Of a DNA stretch of 26,454 bases, positions 14,080 to 21,037 are shown piece after piece (positions within the stretch are counted from its first letter, which is position 1; every line of letters starts with the position of its first letter). A program made the translations under genes and the position numbers. The notes beneath the pieces were generated by a model. It made no database searches. It worked only from the letters and a program-made list of their open reading frames with translations, and was not told where the DNA came from. The stretch covers positions 1 through 26,454 of the forward strand of contig JACPMF010000024.1 of the NCBI GenBank assembly GCA_016186145.1. The letters are read 5' to 3'. The stretch comes from Candidatus Sungiibacteriota bacterium (lineage in GTDB: Bacteria; Patescibacteria; Paceibacteria; Sungbacterales; SURF-37).

Positions 14080-14403
14080 ATGGTTTGGCATGCCCTGCTT
14101 CAAGAAATCGCCTACGGACTCGTTCTTGGTTTCATTCTCTTTTTTGTTTACCGCAAAACCGGCTTAACCCCTCTCGCATCTTTCAGTTTCAAAAATATAA
14201 TCCTTTTTATTATTCTCATTTTGGTTTCTGATGGTGCAGTAACCGTGCTTGCAGTCTTGCTCGGTATTGAAGTAATCATTTTACCTCCCTTCTCACTTCT
14301 TCGCCTGTTCACCGTTATTGTTTGGCTCATTAGCTGGAACGGCTGCTACCATATCCTCAAGAACCTTTTCCCAAAAGAACCCTCTGCTTCGCCCTCTTCA
14401 TGA
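14080..14403 (+). CDS. Small membrane protein C, counter-oriented within the ribosomal operon
   Basis: A 107-residue, strongly hydrophobic protein of unknown function. The ATG at 14080 has a GGGAG site 7 nt upstream. Three to four membrane helices are likely: EIAYGLVLGFILFFVY, IILFIILILVSDGAVTVLAVL and LLRLFTVIVWLISWNGCYHI. It ends in a Pro/Ser-rich tail. No clear sequence match to proteins A and B is visible, but its genetic layout (promoter, short leader, terminator, opposite strand in a ribosomal gene gap) is the same. It lies between rplC and rplD. Confidence 0.82.
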   Translation: MVWHALLQEIAYGLVLGFILFFVYRKTGLTPLASFSFKNIILFIILILVSDGAVTVLAVLLGIEVIILPPFSLLRLFTVIVWLISWNGCYHILKNLFPKEPSASPSS

Positions 14404-14486
14404 GGGCTCTTTTTATCCTCGGCACACTCACGGCAATAAATGTTCGGGCGCTCGGTGTAACCGCCTAATTCAGCCTCGAATCTCAA
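14346..14486 (-). CDS. Possible 46-residue CxxC peptide or gene relic after rplC
   Basis: Minus-strand frame from TTG 14486 to TAG 14346, overlapping the rplC end and antisense to the end of gene C. It contains ERPNIYCRECAEDKK, which looks like the last half of a small zinc-ribbon domain (a YCxEC motif). No N-terminal Cys pair and no ribosome-binding site are visible. It may be a degraded fragment or chance. Confidence 0.25.
   Translation of the reverse strand: MRFEAELGGYTERPNIYCRECAEDKKSPHEEGEAEGSFGKRFLRIW
14391..14413 (+). terminator. Intrinsic terminator of cassette C
   Basis: GCCCTC-TTCAT-GAGGGC at 14391-14407, then TCTTTTT. The hairpin overlaps the stop codon of membrane protein C. It uses the same GCCCTC/GAGGGC stem core as the cassette A terminator. 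Confidence 0.82.
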
Positions 14487-15090
14487 TCAACGTACCCCGT
14501 CTTCCAGGAACTGCCCCTAGAATCGCCAGTAAGTTATTCTCAACATCAACTTTCGCTATTTTCAAATTTTTTACGGTAATCCTTTCCCCGCCCATTCTTC
14601 CTGCCATCCTTCGCCCTTTTATGACCCGTTGCGGCCACGTTGGACCGATAGAACCGGGCTCCCGATGCGCATGCTTCGTACCGTGCGTTGCCGGCGCGCC
14701 ATGAAAACCATGCCGCTTCACAACACCCTGAAACCCTTTTGCCTTTGAAATGCCGCTTACTCTCACGGTGTCGCCTTCTTGGAATTGAGAAACATCGGTC
14801 TTTTCGCCACGAGCTTGAAGCTTGGAACTTGGAGCTTGGAGCGACGGCCGAAATTCTCGGACATAGCGGAAATTTCCAAGGTCTTTGAAGTGTCCGCGCT
14901 GGGGCTTTGCAATATTTCTCGACTTCCGTTCTCCCGTCCCGACTTGAACCGCATCATAGCCGTCCTTTTCTTTTGTTTTCACCTGAATGACCGTATTCGG
15001 CAAAACATGAACAAGCGTGACCGGAATCACATTTCCCTCGCCGTCAAAAATCTGGGTCATTTCGAGTTTTTTTCCAAGAATTGCTTTCAT
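14470..15090 (-). CDS. rplC: 50S ribosomal protein L3 (uL3) with in-frame insert
   Basis: Assembly-initiator protein reaching the peptidyl transferase centre. The ATG at 15090 (MKAILGKKLEMTQIF) is chosen by family homology; upstream ATGs at 15096, 15099 and 15138 lie in an R3 repeat. Length is 206 residues. GFQGVVKRHGF, ATHGTKHAHREPGSIG and RVIKGRRMAGRMGGERIT are typical. Between REFRP and DVSQFQEGD lies an insert, SLQAPSSKLQARGEK (about residues 80-95), encoded by a TTGGAACTTGGAGC-type repeat that also occurs in fusA. Confidence 0.96.
   Translation of the reverse strand: MKAILGKKLEMTQIFDGEGNVIPVTLVHVLPNTVIQVKTKEKDGYDAVQVGTGERKSRNIAKPQRGHFKDLGNFRYVREFRPSLQAPSSKLQARGEKTDVSQFQEGDTVRVSGISKAKGFQGVVKRHGFHGAPATHGTKHAHREPGSIGPTWPQRVIKGRRMAGRMGGERITVKNLKIAKVDVENNLLAILGAVPGRRGTLIEIRG
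14811..14840 (-). repeat. Coding repeat in rplC (CTTGGAACTTGGAG type)
   Basis: Plus-strand units GCTTGAA, GCTTGGA, ACTTGGA and GCTTGGA follow each other. They encode the extra L3 residues near 84-93. The same unit is found in fusA at 20091-20123. Confidence 0.75.
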
Positions 15091-15183
15091 GAACATCATC
15101 GAATTACGAATCGGGCGCGAATATACGAATGAACCCAAAAGCGTATTCGTATATTCGTAAAAGATTCGTAATTCGTTGATAGG
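15091..15183 (-). repeat. R3 (ACGAAT) palindromic repeat before rplC
   Basis: Fourth R3 copy, ending at the rplC start (CGATGATGTTC-ATG). It follows the terminator at 15191-15212. Confidence 0.86.
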
Positions 15184-15190
15184 ATTGAAA

Positions 15191-15212
15191 ACAAAAAAGC
15201 CGACTCCTCGGC
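15191..15212 (-). terminator. Intrinsic terminator between rpsJ and rplC
   Basis: Minus strand: GCCGA-GGAG-TCGGC followed by TTTTTTGTTTT. It could end the candidate RNA that starts near 15371, or act as an attenuator ahead of rplC. Confidence 0.8.
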
Positions 15213-15295
15213 TCTCTCACCGATGGAATTTTGATTTCCCTTTTATACTAGGAAGGTATTTAATTCCATGCTCTGCAACTAAAGCGCCCCGATCT

Positions 15296-15332
15296 TTCGA
15301 CTACGCTCAAGATCATCCTGAGCATCGTCGAA
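15296..15332. repeat. R6 palindrome (TCGA..CTCA..) in the rplC leader
   Basis: TTCGACTACGCTCAAGATC and the inverted ATCCTGAGCATCGTCGAA form a hairpin. A related, diverged copy lies at 15911-15985. Confidence 0.7.
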
Positions 15333-15377
15333 GGACGACAACTGGGGTGAGCGATTTTGAATCACTCGATTCTACCC

Positions 15378-15406
15378 CTTATAGCACATAGAGGAATAGA
15401 ATTCAA
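15378..15406 (-). promoter_or_regulatory. Extended -10 promoter upstream of rplC
   Basis: Minus strand: TTGAAT (15401-15406), a 17-bp spacer ending in TGC, then TATAAG (15378-15383). Predicted transcription start is near 15371. Confidence 0.7.
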
Positions 15407-15528
15407 CGATCAAATTCAACTGGCCGCGCTACGCCATATTTTGCTCCATAAGTACGCACAGAAACACTCCCGCTACTTAACGGACCTTTAATCATTTTTT
15501 TACACCTGTCACATCTTGATAAATTCAT
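15403..15528 (-). CDS. Possible 41-residue CxxC protein
   Basis: ATG 15528 to TGA 15403, 19 nt after rpsJ. The N-terminus is MNLSRCDRCKKMIKG, with a CxxC pair like the start of a small zinc-ribbon, but the second Cys pair expected near FDxCxxC is missing; the frame stops at VEFDR. Its last codons overlap the -35 of the promoter above. It is either a tiny protein or a truncated zinc-ribbon gene. There is no clear ribosome-binding site. Confidence 0.4.
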   Translation of the reverse strand: MNLSRCDRCKKMIKGPLSSGSVSVRTYGAKYGVARPVEFDR

Positions 15529-15547
15529 TTTGGCTGTCTGGTGAGTC

Positions 15548-15907
15548 TTACATCTTTATCTCAATATCGACACCGGCCGGCAAGTTCAAATTCATCAGCG
15601 CATCCATTGTCTTCGGTGTCGGGTTAATGATATCGATAAGCCGCTTGTGGACGCGCATCTCGTACTGTTCCCTGGCGTTTTTGTGAACAAAAGAAGAACG
15701 GTTCACCGTATACTTATGAATCTCTGTCGGCAACGGCACCGGCCCAATAACCTCAGCGCCAAACCGGCGTGCGGTATCAACGATCTGACGAACGGAAGAA
15801 TCAATAATTTTATTATCGTAAGCGCGTACTTTGATTCGAAGCCGCTGACGAACTTCTTCTTTTTTTACTTTTGGGGATGTCGCTGTTGCCAAGGAACTGA
15901 CGCTCAC
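15548..15907 (-). CDS. rpsJ: 30S ribosomal protein S10 (uS10)
   Basis: Head-domain protein that also acts in antitermination with NusB. The core RLRIKVRAYDNKIIDSSVRQIVDTARRFGAEVIGPVPLPTEIH is followed by VNRSSFVHKNAREQYEMRVHKRLIDI; these are diagnostic. The GTG start at 15907 gives 119 residues and an N-terminal extension of about 20 (MSVSSLATATSPKVKKEEVR) compared with usual S10. It lies after tuf. A terminator and a new promoter separate it from rplC. Confidence 0.94.
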   Translation of the reverse strand: MSVSSLATATSPKVKKEEVRQRLRIKVRAYDNKIIDSSVRQIVDTARRFGAEVIGPVPLPTEIHKYTVNRSSFVHKNAREQYEMRVHKRLIDIINPTPKTMDALMNLNLPAGVDIEIKM

Positions 15908-15910
15908 AAT

Positions 15911-15985
15911 CTCAAAAATTTTCCATCCTTCGATGTTGCTCAGGATGCCCTGAGTTAATCGAATGGGCAGAACTACGATTTTGAG
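15911..15985. repeat. R6-type palindrome between tuf and rpsJ
   Basis: Nested inverted repeats: CTCAAAAAT with ATTTTGAG outside, CCATCCTTCGAT with ATCGAATGG next, and CTCAGG with CCTGAG inside. It fills most of the tuf-rpsJ gap. Confidence 0.7.
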
Positions 15986-16000
15986 ACGGCTCGCTTTATT

Positions 16001-17194
16001 TTACTTTATTATCTTTGTAACTACTCCCGCACCAACCGTCTTTCCTCCCTCCCGAATTGCAAATCGCTGTTTTTCTTCGAGTGCTACCGGCACAATCAGC
16101 TTAGCGCTCAATTTTACCGTATCCCCCGGCATGACCATTTCAGTACCGGACGGCAGCGTTACTTCTCCGGTTACATCAGTAGTCCGAATATAAAACTGCG
16201 GTTTGTAGCCGGCAAAAAACGGAGTGTGGCGGCCGCCTTCTTCCTTAGTAAGGATATATACCTCGGTTTCAAATTCGGTATGCGGAGTAACGCTTCCCGG
16301 TTTTGCAAGAACCTGGCCGCGCTCAACATCTTCTTTCTTGAGGCCCCGCAAAAGAATTCCTGCATTGTCTCCGGCAATCCCTTCATCAAGCGATTTATTA
16401 AACATTTCAATGCCGGTAACAATGGTCTTTACGGTCGGCTTCAAACCGATAATTTCTATTTCTTCATTCAGTTTGACCTTACCCCGCTCAACTCTCCCGG
16501 TAACCACCGTGCCGCGGCCTTCAATGGAAAACACGTCCTCAACCGGCATCAGAAACGGCTTATCAACTTCACGGACCGGTTCGGGGATATAGGTGTCGAG
16601 CGCATTCGCAAGCTCAAGAATCGGTTTTGCCCATTCGTCATCTTTTGATTTTGCCTCAAGGGCTTTCAATGCCGACCCGCGAATCACCGGGGTCTGATCA
16701 CCGGGGAATTCATACTTTTTCAAAAGCTCGCGCACTTCAGCCTCAACCAAATCAACCAACTCTTTATCTTCAACAGCGTCAACTTTGTTCAGAAAAACAA
16801 TGACTGCCGGTACGCCGACTTGTCGGGCCAAAAGAATGTGCTCCCGAGTTTGGGGCATCGGGCCATCAACCGCGGAAACAACCAAAATTGCCCCATCCAT
16901 CTGGGCGGCACCCGTAATCATGTTTTTGATGTAATCGGCGTGCCCCGGCGCATCAATGTGCGCATAATGCCGCTTTTCGGTCTCATATTCTGAATGATGA
17001 AGCGCAATAGTTATACCGCGCGCCTTTTCCTCAGGCGCATTATCAATCTGGTCGACAGACTCAACCCGCGCTTTGTAACCAGCCACGTTTAAAACCTTGG
17101 TAATAGCGGCAGTAAGAGTTGTCTTTCCGTGATCAACGTGACCTATTGTACCAACGTTTATATGCGGTTTTGTACGCTCAAATTTCTCAGCCAT
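16001..17194 (-). CDS. tuf: Elongation factor Tu
   Basis: GTPase that delivers aminoacyl-tRNA to the ribosome, 397 residues. G1 is GHVDHGKTT (18-26), switch I RGITI, G3 DAPGH (E. coli has DCPGH) and G4 NKVD. Domain 2 and 3 motifs (GRGTVVTGRVERG, HTPFFAGYKPQFYIRTTDVTG) are intact. It has its own promoter upstream, so it may be transcribed separately from fusA and drive rpsJ. Confidence 0.98.
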   Translation of the reverse strand: MAEKFERTKPHINVGTIGHVDHGKTTLTAAITKVLNVAGYKARVESVDQIDNAPEEKARGITIALHHSEYETEKRHYAHIDAPGHADYIKNMITGAAQMDGAILVVSAVDGPMPQTREHILLARQVGVPAVIVFLNKVDAVEDKELVDLVEAEVRELLKKYEFPGDQTPVIRGSALKALEAKSKDDEWAKPILELANALDTYIPEPVREVDKPFLMPVEDVFSIEGRGTVVTGRVERGKVKLNEEIEIIGLKPTVKTIVTGIEMFNKSLDEGIAGDNAGILLRGLKKEDVERGQVLAKPGSVTPHTEFETEVYILTKEEGGRHTPFFAGYKPQFYIRTTDVTGEVTLPSGTEMVMPGDTVKLSAKLIVPVALEEKQRFAIREGGKTVGAGVVTKIIK

Positions 17195-17272
17195 AATTAC
17201 GTTATTTTAGCGACAATCCCTGCTGTTTTCAACAACAGAACTGTCAGTTAACAATTTTTAAACACAAAGTAA

Positions 17273-17302
17273 ATAGTAACAAGCCAGGTGTCTTTATGTC
17301 AA
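17273..17302 (-). promoter_or_regulatory. Promoter of tuf
   Basis: Minus strand: TTGACA (17297-17302), an 18-bp spacer, TACTAT (17273-17278). The leader to the tuf ATG is about 70 nt and includes a small CTGTT/AACAG hairpin. Confidence 0.75.
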
Positions 17303-17316
17303 CACCCCTGTGTCAA

Positions 17317-17871
17317 TTACTGGCTCGCTCTCCCCCAAACACCTAAAAGAAAACCCAGATCCGTACCAATGTCCCGCTCTTCCGACGACTCGGCAACGAT
17401 TTTTTCAAATGCCGCCTTTTTTGAATTAATATACGAGGCATACCCTTCATAGACCCTTGCAAGCGCTTTTTTCAGCTTTTTCTGATCCATAAGCTGGGGA
17501 TCCGGTATAATCTCAAGATCCGGCAACACATCTTTCAACGCCGTAACGATTTCCTCTTTCTGTTCTTTCAACGCTGTCATTGCCCGGCTTTTTGCCCCTT
17601 TTGACTCCCACTGCTTCTCCTCGATCGTTTTCGCCAAGTCGTTGTACTCCAGAACAGGTTCAACAAAATCATCCCAAGCCTTTTTAAAGAAAAACCCGAT
17701 GTCGTGAACATCCGACTTCGGTAATTTAAGCCGGCCGCTTTGCGCGCTACCGTAATTGATAAGCGCCTCCTTCATTAAATCAAAAAAAAGAGGCGTCTTC
17801 ACTCGCTCATGCGTTTTCGGGCCGGGGTACTCCGGACGCCGTTCAGGAGTTATATCGCGATGCTCCAACAT
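17317..17871 (-). CDS. Hypothetical helical protein between fusA and tuf
   Basis: A 184-residue protein starting at MLEHRDITPERRPEYPG; the ATG at 17871 is used because an upstream in-frame start would translate the R4 repeat. It is charged and mostly helical, with no membrane segment, Cys pair or recognised motif. The C-terminus (GTDLGFLLGVWGRASQ) is slightly hydrophobic. It is in a place where str operons normally have no gene. No function assigned. Confidence 0.75.
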   Translation of the reverse strand: MLEHRDITPERRPEYPGPKTHERVKTPLFFDLMKEALINYGSAQSGRLKLPKSDVHDIGFFFKKAWDDFVEPVLEYNDLAKTIEEKQWESKGAKSRAMTALKEQKEEIVTALKDVLPDLEIIPDPQLMDQKKLKKALARVYEGYASYINSKKAAFEKIVAESSEERDIGTDLGFLLGVWGRASQ

Positions 17872-17959
17872 AAATAAATTATAAATGCTAAATTCTAAAT
17901 GATGAAAACACGTGCACGTTTCATATTCATCATTCAGCATTTGGCATTTAGCATTCGTT
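17872..17959 (-). repeat. R4 (AATGCCAAATGCTGAATG) repeat
   Basis: Minus strand starts AATGCTAAATGCCAAATG and ends with the inverted ATTTAGAATTTAGCATTT. It fills the gap between two genes. A second copy is at 21722-21808. Confidence 0.85.
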
Positions 17960-18208
17960 TTACAAAGGAAGGTCTTCCAGCCGAATCTTTGAAATATCCT
18001 CCGGAAGCTTCGGACCGGCCAAAATTGCCTCGGAATCAAAACTGCCTATACCCTCGGCAAACGGCCCCCGCACCTCCGCTGAAAGATCCCCACGATCAAC
18101 CAAACCCGCATAGTCGTCATAGTGCATCACAACATATGCGGGCTTTCCGTTTTCTATCAGAATATACTTTTCGCCCTTCCTTATGTTTTTTTTGAATGGA
18201 AATTCCAT
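17960..18208 (-). CDS. Phd/YefM antitoxin-like small protein
   Basis: An 82-residue protein. The segment NIRKGEKYILIENGKPAYVVMHYDDYAGL resembles the N-terminal DNA-binding half of Phd/YefM antitoxins, which often read GKPxAVLxxxxxY. The C-terminal half (EDISKIRLEDLPL) would be the toxin-binding part. No recognisable toxin is next to it: the downstream gene is a 184-residue helical protein, larger than usual toxins. It follows fusA by 19 nt, so it is probably co-transcribed. Confidence 0.5.
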   Translation of the reverse strand: MEFPFKKNIRKGEKYILIENGKPAYVVMHYDDYAGLVDRGDLSAEVRGPFAEGIGSFDSEAILAGPKLPEDISKIRLEDLPL

Positions 18209-18227
18209 GCCTTAATACTTTTTCCGG

Positions 18228-20354
18228 CTATTTTTTTCCCTCAATAATCACCTGAGCAACGTTTCTGGGCACTTCTTCATAATGGTCAAACTCCATCGTA
18301 AAACTAGCCCTTCCTTGAGTCAACGACCTGAGGGTTGTGACGTACCCGAACATCTCGGCAAGCGGAACCTTGGCGTCAATCACTTTAATCCCCATTCCGC
18401 GATCTTCCATTTGCTCAATGCGCGCCCGTTTTGAATTAAGATCTCCCGTCACTTCTCCGAGAAACTGCTCCGGCACCACAACCTCAATCTGCATAATCGG
18501 TTCAAGCAAAACAAGTCCGGCCCTTCGCGCCGCCTCTTGAAAAGCGATTGAAGCCGCAATCTTAAAAGCCGCCTCCGAAGAGTCAACCTCATGATACGAA
18601 CCGTCGTATAACGCGATTGTTACATCAACCACCGGGTAACCGGCAAGCACGCCGCGATCTGTCGCCTCCTTCACGCCTTTCTCAACCGCCGGAATAAACT
18701 CTTGCGGAACGATCCCGCCTCTTATTTCGTTTACAAACTCAAATCCCTTTCCGCGCTCCATAGGTTCAACCCGAAGCCATACATGGCCGTATTGACCCCG
18801 GCCGCCTGATTGGCGGATGTACTTACCCTCCGCCTCGGCTGTTTTCTTGATCGTTTCTTTATAAGCAACCTGCGGCCGGCCCACATTTGCTTCAACGCCA
18901 AACTCTCTCTTCATGCGATCAACGATAATCTCAAGATGCAGCTCGCCCATTCCGGAAATAATCGTCTCGCCTGTTTCCGAGTCGCCCTTAATTCTGAATG
19001 TCGGATCCTCTTCAGAAAGCCGCCGCAAAGCAAGGCCCATTTTTTCTTGATCCGCCTTCGTCTTTGGCTCGATCTTCAAACCGACCACTGGTTCGGGGAA
19101 CGTAATCTTTTCCAAAACAACCGGAAAAGCGGGGTCACAAAGCGTATCCCCGGTATGCGTGTTTTTGAGCCCCACAATGGCCCCGATATTTCCGGCGGAA
19201 ATTTCTTTCAATTCTTCCCGGGAATTTGCATGCATTCGCAGAATTCGCCCGACGCGCTCCTGTTCATTTTTTGTCGAATTTAAAACATAAGAACCGGCAT
19301 TCAGAGTCCCGGAATAAACCCGGAAAAAGGTAAGCTGCCCGACATACGGATCGCTTTGCAACTTGAACGCAAGCGCGGCAAACGGCGCGTCGTCTTTCAC
19401 TTCGCGGCTTTCCTCAACGCCGGTTTTAGGATTCACCCCTTTCAAAGCCGGAACGTCAAGCGGAGAAGGCAGGTAATCCACAACGCCATCAAGAACGAGC
19501 TGAACTCCTTTATTTTTCAAAGCAGAACCGCAAAAAACGGGCACCAGCTGGTACGCAAGGGTTGCTTTTCGGAGCGCGTTACGAAGTTCGCTTTCAGAAA
19601 TTTCTTTCCCCTCCAAATATTTTTCCGTAAGCGCGTCGTCGGTTTCCGCTATTTTCTCTACCATCTTATGGCGCCATTCTTCAGCGCCTTCCTTTAGTGA
19701 ATCCGGCACTTCTGAAAGAAGAATACGCTCGCCGTGTTCTCCAAGGAATTCAACCTTTTTCATCCGCATCAAATCAATTACTCCTTCATGCTCGTGCTCA
19801 TGGCCGATGGGGATTGTGATCGGAACAGCATTCGTGGTAAGCCGCTCATGAATAGATGCAAGAGAACGGTCAAAAGACGCGCCCATCCGGTCAAGCTTGT
19901 TAATAAAACAAATCCGGGGAACATGGAACTTATCGGCTTGCCGCCAAACGGTTTCTGACTGGGGCTCTACGCCGGCAACTCCGTCGAACACAACGACGGC
20001 TCCGTCGAGAACCCGAAGCGAACGCTGCACTTCAACAGTGAAATCAATGTGCCCGGGAGTATCAATGATGTTAAAACGATACTCATATTCCTTAGAACTT
20101 GGAACTTGGGACTTAGAGCTCAGAATATAAGTGGGTGTCCAAAACGCGGTTGTAGCAGCGGCCGTAATTGTGATGCCGCGCTCGCGTTCTTGCTCCATCC
20201 AGTCCATTACCGTCGTCCCCTCGTGCACCTCGCCGATTTTATGAGAAACCCCAGTATAAAAAAGCACCCGTTCGGTTGTAGTGGTCTTCCCGGCATCAAT
20301 ATGCGCGATGATGCCTATATTTCTTGTTCTTTCTAGGGGGTATTCTCTGGACAT
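18228..20354 (-). CDS. fusA: Elongation factor G with in-frame insert
   Basis: Translocase GTPase of 708 residues. G1 is AHIDAGKTT (17-25), G2 RGITIT (59-64), G3 DTPGH (98-102), G4 NKLDR and G5 GSALKNKG. Domain IV has the GGRGQYGHV loop and domain V the C-terminal SLTQGRASFTMEFDHYEEVP motif. Between FW (72) and NIIDTPGH lies an insert (TPTYILSSKSQVPSSKEYEY, residues 73-92) where E. coli has only a short beta turn. It is encoded by the same repeat type as the L3 insert. Confidence 0.98.
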   Translation of the reverse strand: MSREYPLERTRNIGIIAHIDAGKTTTTERVLFYTGVSHKIGEVHEGTTVMDWMEQERERGITITAAATTAFWTPTYILSSKSQVPSSKEYEYRFNIIDTPGHIDFTVEVQRSLRVLDGAVVVFDGVAGVEPQSETVWRQADKFHVPRICFINKLDRMGASFDRSLASIHERLTTNAVPITIPIGHEHEHEGVIDLMRMKKVEFLGEHGERILLSEVPDSLKEGAEEWRHKMVEKIAETDDALTEKYLEGKEISESELRNALRKATLAYQLVPVFCGSALKNKGVQLVLDGVVDYLPSPLDVPALKGVNPKTGVEESREVKDDAPFAALAFKLQSDPYVGQLTFFRVYSGTLNAGSYVLNSTKNEQERVGRILRMHANSREELKEISAGNIGAIVGLKNTHTGDTLCDPAFPVVLEKITFPEPVVGLKIEPKTKADQEKMGLALRRLSEEDPTFRIKGDSETGETIISGMGELHLEIIVDRMKREFGVEANVGRPQVAYKETIKKTAEAEGKYIRQSGGRGQYGHVWLRVEPMERGKGFEFVNEIRGGIVPQEFIPAVEKGVKEATDRGVLAGYPVVDVTIALYDGSYHEVDSSEAAFKIAASIAFQEAARRAGLVLLEPIMQIEVVVPEQFLGEVTGDLNSKRARIEQMEDRGMGIKVIDAKVPLAEMFGYVTTLRSLTQGRASFTMEFDHYEEVPRNVAQVIIEGKK
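20091..20123 (-). repeat. Coding repeat in fusA (CTTGGAACTTGGGA type)
   Basis: Plus-strand units CTTAGAA, CTTGGAA, CTTGGGA, CTTAGAG encode SSKSQVPSSK in the G domain of EF-G. The unit is shared with rplC 14811-14840. Confidence 0.75.
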
Positions 20355-20436
20355 GCCTACTCACGACCAATAACCGACAACCGACAACTCACAACAATTT
20401 GATTATGTTGTTGGTAGTTGGTTATCAATTATTAAT
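20355..20436 (-). repeat. R5 (ACCAAC/GTTGGT) palindrome before fusA
   Basis: Minus strand: AACCAACTACCAACAAC, a short loop, then GTTGTGAGTTGTCGGTTGTC and GGTTATTGGT, just before the fusA ATG. It fills the gap from the preceding gene. Confidence 0.75.
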
Positions 20437-21012
20437 TCACATTTTTTGCTCCCGTTCTTTTGCTTCACGGTCGAATTCTTGAAGCGCTGCAAAAAGAGCG
20501 GGGCTCTCGGACGCGATTTTTTTCAGCGCCTCAATACCTTCGTCCGCTTTAATTTCCTGTAAAGCTTTCATCCATCCGGATTCCTCCGGGTTAAGCTCTG
20601 CAAGCATCACTCTCCGCAATGTTTCTTTGGCGGAAATCTCCTCCGATGTGCAACCGAGAGATAGAAGGTATTCTCGAAGCTTACGAATGTCAGCGGCTTG
20701 TTCTTTCAGGCCGATCCGATGTTTTTCTTCAGTAAAGCTTCCGGTCAGCTCGTTAAACCGATCAACCACTCCGGGCTTCGCTAAAAAACCGCGCCCCTGC
20801 AATAAAAGCAGGGAACCGAAGTAGATGCTCGCAGCAAGCGACGCATCCTCTTGTAAATTTCTCTCCAAAACCCCGTCTTCCCAAAATTTTGTCTCGTCAA
20901 TCTGAAGAAGATCGCGAAACATGTCTTTATACTCATCCGCCAGGTCTTCATCTTCCAACTCCGGCCACCGCGGCGGCTTTTCTTCGGGTTGTTGTGGAAT
21001 ATATTCGGCCAT
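20437..21012 (-). CDS. Hypothetical acidic protein between rpsG and fusA
   Basis: A 191-residue acidic protein. The ATG at 21012 (MAEYIPQQPEEKPPRWPEL) is chosen; a longer frame to 21132 would run through the rpsG-relic insert. It is predicted mostly helical, with one moderately hydrophobic stretch (SLAASIYFGSLLLLQG, about residues 57-72) and no known motif. It sits in the usual rpsG-fusA gap. Confidence 0.7.
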   Translation of the reverse strand: MAEYIPQQPEEKPPRWPELEDEDLADEYKDMFRDLLQIDETKFWEDGVLERNLQEDASLAASIYFGSLLLLQGRGFLAKPGVVDRFNELTGSFTEEKHRIGLKEQAADIRKLREYLLSLGCTSEEISAKETLRRVMLAELNPEESGWMKALQEIKADEGIEALKKIASESPALFAALQEFDREAKEREQKM

Positions 21013-21037
21013 ATTTAGACTACGAAATTCGTAACCA

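Larger units (their letters stand above)
15191..15371 (-). ncRNA. Candidate ~180-nt leader or small RNA upstream of rplC
   Basis: Bounded by a good promoter (15378-15406) and a terminator (15191-15212). Predicted folds include a 5' hairpin (GAGTGATT/AATCGCTC inside GGGG/CCCC), an R6 palindrome, and an ATGGAATT/AATTCCAT 8-bp stem enclosing CCTT/AAGG. No SRP, 6S, tmRNA, T-box or tRNA signature is recognised. Because rplC follows, an attenuator for the rplC-onward operon is one reading; an independent small RNA is another. The rest of the 15184-15402 gap holds nothing else. Confidence 0.5.

Noticed and set aside
15213..15300. tRNA gene in the rplC leader
   Set aside because: GGGGCGC and GCAGAGC look tRNA-like, but there is no T-loop and no matching 3' acceptor strand.
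16171..16648. Frames on both strands within tuf
   Set aside because: Shadow frames of a well-conserved gene.
17872..18039. N-terminal extension of the 184-residue gene
   Set aside because: The extension translates the R4 repeat and overlaps the Phd-like gene.
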